This document shows, in pieces, positions 49,884 through 60,097 of a stretch of DNA of 64,000 nt; positions within the stretch are counted from its first letter, which is position 1; every line of letters starts with the position of its first letter. The stretch is taken from the NCBI GenBank assembly GCA_945910005.1, contig OX246739.1, forward strand, positions 9,460,292-9,524,291, written 5' to 3'. Origin of the DNA: Isoperla grammatica. Lineage: Eukaryota > Arthropoda > Insecta > Plecoptera > Perlodidae. The notes beneath the pieces were generated by a model. That model was not told where the DNA came from, did no database searches, and worked only from the letters and a program-made list of their open reading frames with translations. Position numbers and translations under genes: made by a program.

Positions 49884-52235
49884 TCATTGGCTTCTCCAAA
49901 CTACGAGCGCAGTAAGCGCAGTGGTGAGCGCTTGCGTTCTGGCCGGGATGACTTGTCCTTGACCGGAAGCTTCTGGCCTCGCAGTCATTCCAGGTTCTAA
50001 GGGTTCGGCGGGGGTGGGGGGCGGGTCTAAGCATTCAAACTCGCAACATCGTGCGCCCGCACGGAATCGCTTGCAAAACTGTCGAGAGAGCAGATACACG
50101 GGCTGTGGTGAGGGAAAGAGGTGTTCAGAGGGGGAGAAGAAAGTTGCATTATTAACAGTTTCATGTAAATACACAGAAATATGTCAAGTATTTTCTTCTA
50201 ATCTTCTAAACAACATCAAACATCCAGCCGTACACAATCGAGCCAAATGCAATCACTAGGGATCACCTAGGGTTGATCCTCTATCCAAGACTGGTTGCTA
50301 GATGATAGAAGACCTCCTAATTGACAGACAGACAGACAGACAGACAGGTAAAACGGATTAATTGTGCAAGAGGGTGCAACGAGCAATTGAAGGATTGTGC
50401 TGTTATTATTACCATGCAGGTAAATTACATAATTCATTCCATGTTCCAGTTATATCGTGCACTATAGAGACTGTGTACATTACCAATTACTTTCCAATTA
50501 CGTTATGCACTGTCGCGTATATCCTTAATACCTTATATCCTTTATACCTTAATTGTGTACATAATTTATGAGTTTGTTATTGAGGCGTACTAATCAATCT
50601 TTATTCTTTGGTAGGTAAGGTAAAGTTTTCATTTTGATTTTTGAATGCATTTTTGTGCTTAATCATATTCACACACAAATCTGTTCCCGTAATTTTATAA
50701 AATAAGAATATGGATAGTGAAATAAAATACAAAATTTATCAGTTACTGATCTGTATCATGCACTTAAACGAAAATTAACACTGTCTTCTTACACAATATA
50801 ACTGGAAAATATTAATACACTAATTCACAAGGAAATCACAATATTGATTGATACTTTCAATTTATATTGTCCTGTCAAACTTAATCAACATAGTACACTG
50901 ATAAAAGTGCGCTTTTTAGTATCAAAAATAAAAGTCTGTACTACCAGATACAAGAAATAAATATGAAAGATATAATCTAGATCTAGAATCTAGATAGATA
51001 CATGTAGATATAAACACGTACCTAGAGAATATACTTACAACTTATACAAATCTGTTAAAAGTTGCTTATTACACTCGTGTTTATTAGATATTTAGACATA
51101 TACGTAGTTGTCGAAATTAACAACATAAAACAATAATTAATTTACAAATAAATAAAATAATACTTTTATCGGGATATATCTTGATACAAATCTATGTTTG
51201 TTGCTGTTATGCCTATAATCAAACTTTTAAAATTTCCTTTACATATTCACTGCTTGATGCATATTATAGAGACTCGGTGAAGTCAACCAACAAAATAAAT
51301 CCATGACTTTAGAGAAATGAATCAGGACATAATAATTTGAAAGTGGATTGAAGAGGCTGGAGACGACAAACATAACATGCAAACATGTTTCACGGGCATG
51401 CTTATACACACAGCAATGAAGACATACATTACACATCAATGATCTAACGACTTAAGCTACAACTGCTTAGGGAGGAGGAGGGTCGATTATAATATGTCAG
51501 ATTACTTTGGAGCTTATGGCTATACTGAGTTTTGTAAGATATAGGGCGTAATAATATTTACTTTGTCTTTGAAATTTTGTGCGGGTCTCAAATTAAATTT
51601 TTATGATAAGTGAAATACTGGAGTATGGGGATTTTTGAGTTTACTTATCAGTCATTCCCAAAAGCAAAATTTCTGCATTATATGTACATTTATCATTCAT
51701 AAAGGAGTTTAATTTTCTACAGTTAAATATTTGTCTGCATTGAACTTTTGCTAAATATTTTTCGAGTTTTGTGTTTAAATCTGGAATAAAAATGACAACA
51801 ATGAATTCAGGCCTATTTACATTTGTAATTCTAAAATACTTAAAAACGGTGCCCCTACTTAAAATCGAAATGCAATGTTATAAATAATGTAAACGCGCGA
51901 ATGGTAATAAGAAAGCACAAATAGCTTATCACGTTAGATGTATGATAGTAAAGTGTGATAGGCATTCAAATTCAACACAGTATTTCTAGTTCTACGGGAA
52001 AAGATGAAAAGAGCAAATTTCATTCGCAGAATAATATAATGAAAAGCAATGGATTGGATTGTTTAAGATAATAATCTGTAGCTCACATATGGTGGGTCAC
52101 AGTAGATGGTCTTGCACCATAGAGGTTCACTGTGGTAGCAAACACATAACGAGCAAACGTTTGGTCCTGGGACGTAGAGCAGTCCATGTATGACTGTGTT
52201 GCCTTGGAAGTCAGTGCAGTCTTCCTCGATGGCAT
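49884..52235 (-). CDS. Single VWFC-domain secreted protein, 5' end missing
   Basis: Two minus-strand exons, 52,087-52,235 and 49,884-50,078, join in phase 0 across a 2.0-kb intron with good sites (TTGTGCTAG acceptor, TAT|GTGAGC donor, CTCTCTCGACAG acceptor). Together they encode about 113 aa with ten cysteines in the von Willebrand factor type C order: C, then CSLCVC (C-x2-C-x-C), WCKTIYC, FC, then [15 protein letters not shown] precedes the CxxCxC. After the domain come a Pro-rich stretch and a short hydrophobic end ([11 protein letters not shown]) that might be a GPI signal or simply the C terminus. VWFC proteins are usually extracellular and often bind BMP-type ligands. The acceptor at the first exon requires an upstream exon ending in phase 1, expected to hold the signal peptide, which I could not find. 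Alternatively translation starts at the ATG or TTG just upstream. Confidence 0.7.
50322..50346. repeat. GACA tetranucleotide repeat
   Basis: GACAGACAGACAGACAGACAG, a simple repeat in the intron of the VWFC gene. Confidence 0.9.
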
Positions 52236-52971
52236 CTAGCACAACAAACAACACGGCAAACATACAGAGGATGTGATCGTGGGCGTCGCGAGGGAGTGCA
52301 CCCCCCCCCCTGGATTACAGGAGTATTGTGTAATTTAACCGTCAAACACAAATATAAGTGTTCTAAAGGGGACTGAAGCCTTTCCGTCTACGGAAGTCGC
52401 CAAGCAAATTGACACTGGACATATAACATATAAGCTGCGTACGACAAATTCACTGGACAAAACACACATTCAACAGTAACAACAATGCTTTGCTTGACTA
52501 CCATCATAAAGGGTCGTGGGTTATACATAAATACATTTTATCAAAAAACTGTTGTCGCATTGAGTTTACCGTACATTTAGGCCCTTTGTCTTAGAGCTAT
52601 ACTATTTTTTATGATAACATTAAACTATTATAATAAATTATATTATTATATTGTGATGCTCATTTATGCTGTGGATATTCCAGCTTCCAATGTAGAAGAT
52701 TCAGTTTTGAATCCCGGTTGCGGTGTTAGTTCTTTCTTAATTCTGGTTTGGCTTTATTGTATCTTCGAGGTACTAATCGAAATTGTAACAACACAAAAGT
52801 GGCTATATACTATTCTACACTAAAAACACTACATAAATCTAGCAGACCCGACCATAATCATTACCAAATTGAAAAGTTAATTTTACTATAAAAATAAATG
52901 TCTTTTTGATTATTTCGGTATTTTATTAATAGTTTATTTTATATTTTTGTAAACTTATTTTGTATTTTCAG

Positions 52972-53102
52972 CCACTTTTAATAGAGTAGAAGTCAATCTG
53001 GCCGAGTTGACCCATGAGTTGATGAGAGCCATGTTGTTATGCAACTTACAAACGATCGCTTACACAAGCTATTCAGTGCGGGAGTATTCAACACACGACT
53101 AG
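52972..53102 (+). CDS. Possible orphan terminal exon, 42 residues
   Basis: A strong acceptor (TTGTATTTTCAG, ending 52,971) is followed by an open frame in the phase that takes two bases first. It encodes TFNRVEVNLAELTHELMRAM and a further 22 residues to TAG at 53,100-53,102. Its base composition is more balanced than the AT-rich surroundings and its residue use looks protein-like. No upstream partner exon or family was recognised. A chance frame next to an acceptor-like site is possible. Confidence 0.3.
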
Positions 53103-54200
53103 ATTGATTATTCATTACCCCCCCCCCCCCCTCCACCCCCCTCCCCCGTGCATATCACGCGATAGCTGTATATTATGTTATTATGAAACTAAACTGGCCA
53201 ACAAAAGTATATATACAGACAGCTGTTTATAATTAGGCTCTATAGCGATGCAATGGTATGTTATGTAAGTGAACAAAAATAAACACATCAACTGAAGAGG
53301 ATCATGTGTCAATTTGTTAATTGGCCAGAAAACTTCCTTGTTGGAGCAATTGGACTGATGTTCCGCCTAGCATCAGTGGGAAATAACAAGTCTTGTTGGT
53401 AAACAGTTGCTTTTCTAATTGACAACGGGGCTCTAGCAAATAGCTCTGACGTCATTTTGGTATTTTTTTCATTTAATCTTAATTCAGAGATTGGAAAGAT
53501 AAGTATATAGCAAAATGTTAGCGTAAATATGTATTCATATAATACTACTGGTACTACCACGTAAAAATTATTTCTTGTTTATTAATATAATACAAACCAA
53601 ATTGCACCAAAATCTATAAGAACAAAAATCCAAATTTTGGGGATAATTAAATTTAAAAAAATAATAGATTAGGCCTATACGAAACTGAAAACCCCTCTCA
53701 AACTGCTGATTATAAGAATAATATTTCACATACGCAAACAAGGAAATAAAAGTATAAACAAAATCGAGAAATATAACACGTAAATAAAATAAAACAGAAA
53801 TATCAATACCAGTATGTAATAATAACACGAAAATAATTTCGGCTTATGTTTAAGCTAAAACATTTATTCAGGGAGTAGAGAAAAATTAATAATTATTTTC
53901 CACCCTGTTGGTTCAAAAGTGTTCAGTAGCAATAATAAGTAGCCACCTAGCTCACGTGGGGTAGGTCACTGGCGTAAGTAATTGTCCACCCCTGACCTTC
54001 TGAATAAAATAAACGCACACACGATCCAGGCCAGAGTCGGCCGATCGAAACTCAGCCGCACGCAAATGAGTTAAAATGCATCATGCGACTCATTTGTTAC
54101 ATTTCTTTTCGTTTAAAATATGATAGGTTATTATTTGTATGCGTCATTATGCCATTACGCCAAATTGCGTTAACATCACTGGCATTTAAACATCTCACTG

Positions 54201-54238
<38 letters not shown>

Positions 54239-55860
54239 AATCATTGTTAGTCTGCATCACCAATTCCAAAAAACATATATATTATTACCTATATTTAACT
54301 ATATTAATCGCCACACAAATCATTTCAATTTGGTGTGATATTCAACTATACTCAGTACAATGAAATACGCAACAATGAATGTATACGCAAGCAGTAACAG
54401 GGCCACACATACACGATGAGTCTAGATGGTGGTTATAAAGGTGCGTCAACTTGCCCTTGAGTTGTAAGGGTGGCTTCCGTTTGTTGGGATACTTAGCAGA
54501 GCACGTGACACCGTGACGTCACACCTTTAATAGTGTTCTGGATAACACATCTATACGGTTTATAATATACACCTGATAATGTAGTAGCCTATATTACGAT
54601 CACGAGGTTGTCTGCTAACACTTACAAATAATGACACTCATAGCCACAGTGCATTCAATTCATTCAGCCACCAACATGCATGTAGCTATACACACACACG
54701 ACCTTTACCCAGCTCAATATTATTTTACTTGTCCAATCATCTCTAGGTGCTGTAAGAACGGTTACATAAATTGTACTCACCTAAAAATCTCACCAGAAAC
54801 GATATATTAAGTAAGAAATATTTTAAACTAAACATTTTACAATTGCAGCGTAGCTACACGAAGTCTATGCGGTAATCATGCAGTTTGCAGAGCGGCCAGG
54901 GACAAGGCTGCCAGAAAATCGATTCGAATGTCATCTGCATCAACATCGATATAAGTCGAGCAACGCTAACGCGCCAAGTACGAACTTGACGTAAAGTTGC
55001 ATTTAATGTTACGCGTTGGCCGCAAAGCGTTACGCGCGTTGAACAAAATTAGGACAAGGATACATGTTGATATTTAGCCCAGCATAATTCCAAAAAATAG
55101 TATTGAAAGTCTGTGTAAAAGATACGAATCAAATGTTTAAATTCTCACTTGCCGAATATTTTAAAGTGGAATTAACTATAAGATGCGTACTGAATACAAT
55201 TCTCTTGATGTTTAAAAAACAAAGATGTTCATAAACCATCCCGACAAATTTTAGCATTCTGATTTCGCGTTAGGGGAAAGCAGCCGTAGATGAGCTATTG
55301 CATGAAACTGCCTCTGAGTTGGGTACTCGGACTCCCCACTCCCACCCACTTCTTTTTAAGACTAGATTATAAGTAGTAGAATTACATACTTTATTCATTT
55401 AAACTACCCAAGGCGATTTGATTATACCTATAAGAAATATTGGTAACTGTGACATAACTTGCGACTTTGGTGGAGGTGCCGAGCACAGTGTAATTATATT
55501 ACATGTGTTACAGTGTAGACATTTAATAGATTTAACGAGTTAATAAAACATAATACACGATTGTGTCTGACAATTTTAATCAAACCTGTTATATTAAAAT
55601 AAGGTTTATGAAGACATCTTGTTAAATTTATTTATTTACTATTTTTACAGAGTAACTACACATTTTGAATTGTTTTCAGCCAGAACTAAATCCTTTTTTA
55701 TTATATAACTTCCAATGGCTTTAAGGTATTTTTTTTAACTGTAGTACTTTTTGAACAACTGTTAACGGATAAGAATAATGTAAATCAAGCATTAAAATTT
55801 GGCAGAAAGTACTTGGGTAATTTCGTGGCCAGATTGGTTGTCCTTCACAATACTTTATTT
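53103..55860. other. Intergenic or upstream intronic DNA
   Basis: A C-rich tract lies at 53,119-53,148 and a TTA microsatellite at 54,201-54,238. A TGACGTCA (CRE) with a nearby CACGTG E-box lies at ~54,500-54,520. The missing first exon of the VWFC gene should lie here if that gene does not span its neighbour, but no convincing signal-peptide exon was found. Confidence 0.45.
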
Positions 55861-56032
55861 TTAATCAACATCGTTTTGGTGATGGTTTTGGTCCAAGAAG
55901 AGCAGTTTAAGACGTTTCTCCTCCATAAGCATCTCCCGATGTTGATGGATGTAATCTGATACGTTTGGGAGTCCCATTATCACGCTGGCCGATAGAGCCG
56001 ATCGGTAGACGTTCATATCGGTCGCTTCATAC
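55861..56032 (-). CDS. KLHL10: Alternative terminal exon of the KLHL10-like gene (duplicate)
   Basis: The minus strand shows a textbook acceptor (TTGTCCTTCCTTTCTGCAG) followed by G-TAT-GAA-GCG. The 56 encoded residues (YEATDMNVYRSALSASVIMG and beyond, ending QNDVD) repeat the end of the main frame, with about three quarters identity over the shared 46 residues. An exact match in phase is offered by a cryptic donor in the main frame (GAATG|GTATGA, GT at 56,211-56,212). Splicing there removes 180 nt (56,033-56,212), which is the whole first copy including its stop. AATAAA directly follows the TAA stop. The spliced form would be 610 aa. Coding third positions have diverged while residues are kept, which suggests selection on both copies. 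Confidence 0.75.
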
Positions 56033-56061
56033 CTGCAGAAAGGAAGGACAACCATATTTAG

Positions 56062-57873
56062 TCAGTCAATCTCAGTCAGAAGACGTTTTAGCCGCTTCTC
56101 CTCTAAAAGCCGATCTCTATGCTTGTGAACATAATCAGTGTTATTGGGCAGCCCCATAATGACGCTCGCCGAAAGAGCTGAACGATACATAAACATATCT
56201 GTAGCCTCATACCATTCGTTTGTTCGTTCGTCGTAGCACTCAACGTGGTAGATGGTCGTCACTCCGTTGAACCCACCAATGGAGAAGATCATGTCGTCAA
56301 TCACTTCGATGGCAAAGTTACTTCTAGGGTTGTACATGTCTGGAATCTGCGTCCAAGTATTGGTCACTGGATTGTACTTCTCACCGCTGCACATACGCGA
56401 GATCCCATTGAACCCGCCAACTACATAGACGCATCCGTGGTAGGCGATGCAAGATACTCCGCTCCTACGGAACCTCATGTTCGAGATCAGGGTCCATTGG
56501 TTCGTGTCGGGGTCGTAGCTTTCAGCAGAGTTCATGCACTCTTGCCCGTTGAAACCGCCAGTGATGTACACCTTGTCATTGAGCGTGGTAGCGCTGGCGT
56601 CCGAGCGCTGGACGTTCATTGGAGCGATTAGCGTCCACTGATTGGTGCGATGGTTGTATCGCTCCGCGGTGTTCTGTCGGTGGTGGCCGTCGTAGCCCCC
56701 CATGGCGTACACCCTGCGCTTAAAGACGGTCACGCTGACGTAACACCGGCGAGCGTTCATTGGAGCGATCTCACGCCAGACCTTCTCCACGGCGTTGAAG
56801 CAGCGACACGAGTTGAAGTAGTCCATACCGTCGAACCCCCCGATGACGTAGATCTCGAACCCAATGACAGCTGTCCCGTGATAGGCCCGTGGCCCCTGAG
56901 GGTCAACCTCCTCGACCTTGACCCAGCGGTCAGCCCTCGTGTCGTATGTCTCCATGAAGTTGGTGGGACTCCCTCCACTCCAGCCGCCAATGGCGAACAT
57001 CACCTCGTGAGGAACTCTCGGACGGGCAATTTCTGGTGTCGGAACCTCGCCGTCTTTTTGGGTTATCATTTCAAGATCATAGAGGAACTTCAAGGTCTCG
57101 ATCACAATTGGCCTGCAATCCTCATTGGTCAACACCCAAGGATGGTCCTTTACGTTTTCAAGGAAGAATTGAGTGTCCAGCAAACCGAGACGTATGCTTT
57201 TCATCAAGGGTACCATATGATGTTTACGAACCTCTGGATCATGGTTGATCCATCGCAGCACACAGTCCCATACAACTTCTTCAGTCCTGACGTTCAGTTC
57301 ATCTGCGGTGACCAACTGGAGCAACTGGTCCAAGTCTAGCTTCAGGATCTCCAGGCTGTTCGTTGCCACTGCCACGAAATACCGCATCAGATATCTGTGG
57401 GAGTCTTTGGCGAGCGCGTCGCAGAAATTGTCACTAGCAAAACGCATTATACCTATACAATTCGGCGGGGACAAACGCGTTCGTAAGAAATCGCAGCATT
57501 TGTCAAGGAGCCCAAGAATTCCAAGAAAATCGGCCGTGATCAAGAGTATGCAGACGTTATCTTCGAGCACTTCAATGTTCCGTAAGTATGCGTATTCTAA
57601 GATCATTTTCATCGTGCTAGAGGTTATTGTGAATAGCTTTACGTCACGTTTCTCGGCTACGTGAAGGGTAGTCGTGAACAGGGCCTTGAAGAAGGAACTG
57701 CACGCCGACAGGACAGCCCTGTGGACAGGGAACTTCCCGCCATCTTCGAGGTGCACTACGGCGTCACATAGCTGGTTGTTCAACTGCAGTTCGTAGAGCG
57801 CGATCATCGCTTGGTGACTCATGGAGCGGTCGGAGTAAGAGCGGACAAAGTCACGGTCGTCGCCCACTTCCAT
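56062..57873 (-). CDS. KLHL10: KLHL10-like BTB-BACK-Kelch adaptor for CUL3
   Basis: One uninterrupted minus-strand frame gives 603 aa from ATG 57,873, close to human KLHL10 (608). BTB domain ~residues 28-130 (LYELQLNNQLCDAVVHLEDG, FPVHRAVLSACSSFFKALF), BACK ~135-245 (NCIGIMRFASDNFC, WDCVLRWINHDPEVR), then six Kelch repeats ~300-575. The repeats include FAIGGWSGGSPTNFMETYD, RRCYVSVTVF, QRSDASATTL and NPRSNFAIEV, which match KLHL10 strongly. KLHL10 is a testis-enriched substrate receptor of CUL3 ubiquitin ligases needed for sperm formation; the same role here is inferred. An in-frame ATG at 57,969 would add 32 residues but reads into a transposon-like GC palindrome, so I prefer 57,873. Lack of introns contrasts with the multi-exon vertebrate gene. 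A duplicated last segment lies just downstream. Confidence 0.92.
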   Translation of the reverse strand: MEVGDDRDFVRSYSDRSMSHQAMIALYELQLNNQLCDAVVHLEDGGKFPVHRAVLSACSSFFKALFTTTLHVAEKRDVKLFTITSSTMKMILEYAYLRNIEVLEDNVCILLITADFLGILGLLDKCCDFLRTRLSPPNCIGIMRFASDNFCDALAKDSHRYLMRYFVAVATNSLEILKLDLDQLLQLVTADELNVRTEEVVWDCVLRWINHDPEVRKHHMVPLMKSIRLGLLDTQFFLENVKDHPWVLTNEDCRPIVIETLKFLYDLEMITQKDGEVPTPEIARPRVPHEVMFAIGGWSGGSPTNFMETYDTRADRWVKVEEVDPQGPRAYHGTAVIGFEIYVIGGFDGMDYFNSCRCFNAVEKVWREIAPMNARRCYVSVTVFKRRVYAMGGYDGHHRQNTAERYNHRTNQWTLIAPMNVQRSDASATTLNDKVYITGGFNGQECMNSAESYDPDTNQWTLISNMRFRRSGVSCIAYHGCVYVVGGFNGISRMCSGEKYNPVTNTWTQIPDMYNPRSNFAIEVIDDMIFSIGGFNGVTTIYHVECYDERTNEWYEATDMFMYRSALSASVIMGLPNNTDYVHKHRDRLLEEKRLKRLLTEID

Positions 57874-57984
57874 AAAGTCCTTCTTCTCTTCAACGCTGCG
57901 TTGCCGAAGGCCGCACGCGCCCTCGACCAAATATTTTAAGTTTTTTTTTTGGTTTGCGTAGTTATTCATGCCGGGACAACCGGG

Positions 57985-58015
57985 GCAATTGCCCCGGAGC
58001 CCGAATATCAGGCGG
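57985..58015. repeat. GC palindrome upstream of the KLHL10-like start
   Basis: An 18-bp palindrome CCGGGGCAATTGCCCCGG is followed by AGCCCG. This resembles termini of GC-rich MITEs seen elsewhere in the window (G-rich and C-rich tracts around AATT at 38,761-38,785). It lies in frame upstream of the 57,969 ATG and argues against use of the longer N terminus. Confidence 0.5.
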
Positions 58016-58023
58016 CCCACCAA

Positions 58024-60097
58024 TAATTTTCGCTTTTATAGAAAATGCGAAAATAGTTACTGTAGATTTAGCGTAATGAAGTGGAAGTGGAATTACCGTT
58101 AACATACCATTACCATAGTAATATGCGTTCTTCGTGCTTCTGATCAAAAATTTAGAATGTCGGACTTCATTGTTCTTGTTAATTTTTACGTATAGTCGAT
58201 AGGTTGTGCTGATTCAAGTTATGAATCATGAAAAATAAAAGTAAACGGACATAAATACTGGTGATTTAGCTTTGGGTAATGGCGGCGTATTTTTCGTTAA
58301 CACATAACCATAGTTATAATTGCTGTGCCACAAAATGATTATGAATAAAAAGAAAAAACGATTTATATTGTTGACTTATTATGTCATTGTATATTGTCAA
58401 GAAATAAGTCGAATGCCCGCCAACCGTGCTTAGAGATTACGCTGCTTAGATTAAAGATTACGTGCTTAGTGAACTCACGGTTCCTCCTCTAAGATTGTGA
58501 TAGTTCAACCTTGAGCTTTATAATTATCGAGTTGATGTTAAAAAACTTATATCAAAATACTATTGTGACGAGAGTTTTCTAAGTTTTGAAAACACATCAC
58601 ACAATATTTAAAATCCCTTGAGCTGTGCTTTGAGTATGGTTGCTTATGTTATTGCTTTCAAATGGAGAAGCGTAGTTAGTTAATAAATAAACTCCCTTTA
58701 ATGTTTTGAATGTTTTCAAGTTATTCCACAAAACGTATCACAATGATATATAAAACCTAGTAGTTGGACTATACACTGTTCCTTGTCAAGATCAAAAAAT
58801 TAAAAACCGCAATATTTCGAGCCCTAATCAGAGCTCTGATAAAATGAATAGTTTCATGTGAGCCAAGATGTTTGTTTTAGTTCTTTTGATTCACTTTTGA
58901 GTAGTATGTGGCACTTTCAGTTTCAAACTAAGCTGGAAGGGTTTTGATTGGCACTAGGACTATTTCAGTGGAAGGAAAAAGGTACCGGTATTTGGTAAGG
59001 CAATATACCATAATTTCACCTTTTCTACGTCTTCATGGTGTAACAAGACGCGTCGAAGATATAACCTTCATACTCCCAAATTAAATTTATAACAGCCATA
59101 CTCTTCACATGATACATTATTTTGCAGCATTTGGATTGCAATTTTTGAAGCTTATAAATTATAATGTAGACTGTAGAGCAACCTACAGCATATTTTCTTG
59201 GTTTGATTTTTTCCACAACATTTTTTCAACCTGATAAGTTTTGCCTACTCATCTGGATGAAGTGATATTCAAATGGCCAGGCAAAACTGATAATCTTCGA
59301 TATTTTGAAAGATTTAATATATCAATTAAACAATTTATTATGCTCTTGTTTACAAATCAGTAAATTCTGCAAAAACGATCCCATCAATCTCAAAATTGCA
59401 GAGAAACCCTTCAAAACATTGAAATAGATATCCCAATAGGACAATTAATGCAATTAATTGAGATGAAGAAATGAAAGGTTTACAATTTGTCTACAAAGCC
59501 AATGTTTGTATAGGCCCTACAGCAGTATACCATAATCGCAAAATAATCCCTATAATACGAATTCACAGCACATTATGTGGAAGTGTGTACAGGAAATAAA
59601 ATACATTTTTTAATCAATATGTAGGTTTACCACATATGTTTTATTAAATAATACATTTTTGAGAGAAAGTGGTGTAATTTACAATATAATTCTAACCATT
59701 GTTCTAAATTTGTAGTATTACAATAATGTAGTACTTACTTTTAATATATACTACCACAATATTTGTAACTGAATGTACCAAGGCCATTGTTATACAAAGG
59801 CCTTGCCCTTGCGTGTAGCTTAATCTAGTTTCATCTAGCAATCATTAAGTGAATGTTTAATCTAATACAGTAGGCTATGTAATAAATTGAACAACAATGG
59901 TATCAGTGTTTAGTTTTTAACTAGAACTAGGCCTATTACAAATTATAATATTCAATGTTAACAATTTATAAAAGAGTATTGGTGTTTTAGTTTCAATACA
60001 AGGTGGCCACCAAGTAATTTTTTAAGTCCTAAAGGAATAATACTCAAAACATTCTGAGACATCCTCAAATTGACTCCTGAAAAATGGCAACCCTGCT
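58024..60097. other. Intergenic region between the KLHL10-like gene and SMN
   Basis: It holds the 5' flank of the KLHL10-like gene and the 3' flank of SMN, both minus strand. The second copy of the interspersed repeat lies at 58,752-58,837. Other open frames are short and AT-rich. Confidence 0.5.
58752..58837 (+). repeat. 86-bp interspersed repeat, copy 2
   Basis: Same orientation and nearly the same sequence as 28,731-28,814 in ubiquilin intron 4; small indels in the A-rich part (GATCAAAAAATTAAAAACCG here). Confidence 0.8.

Noticed and set aside
57874..58023. N-terminal extension of the KLHL10-like frame
   Set aside because: The far end starts at TTG, not ATG; the sequence resembles a GC-rich transposon terminus, and the ATG at 57,873 gives the length expected for the family.
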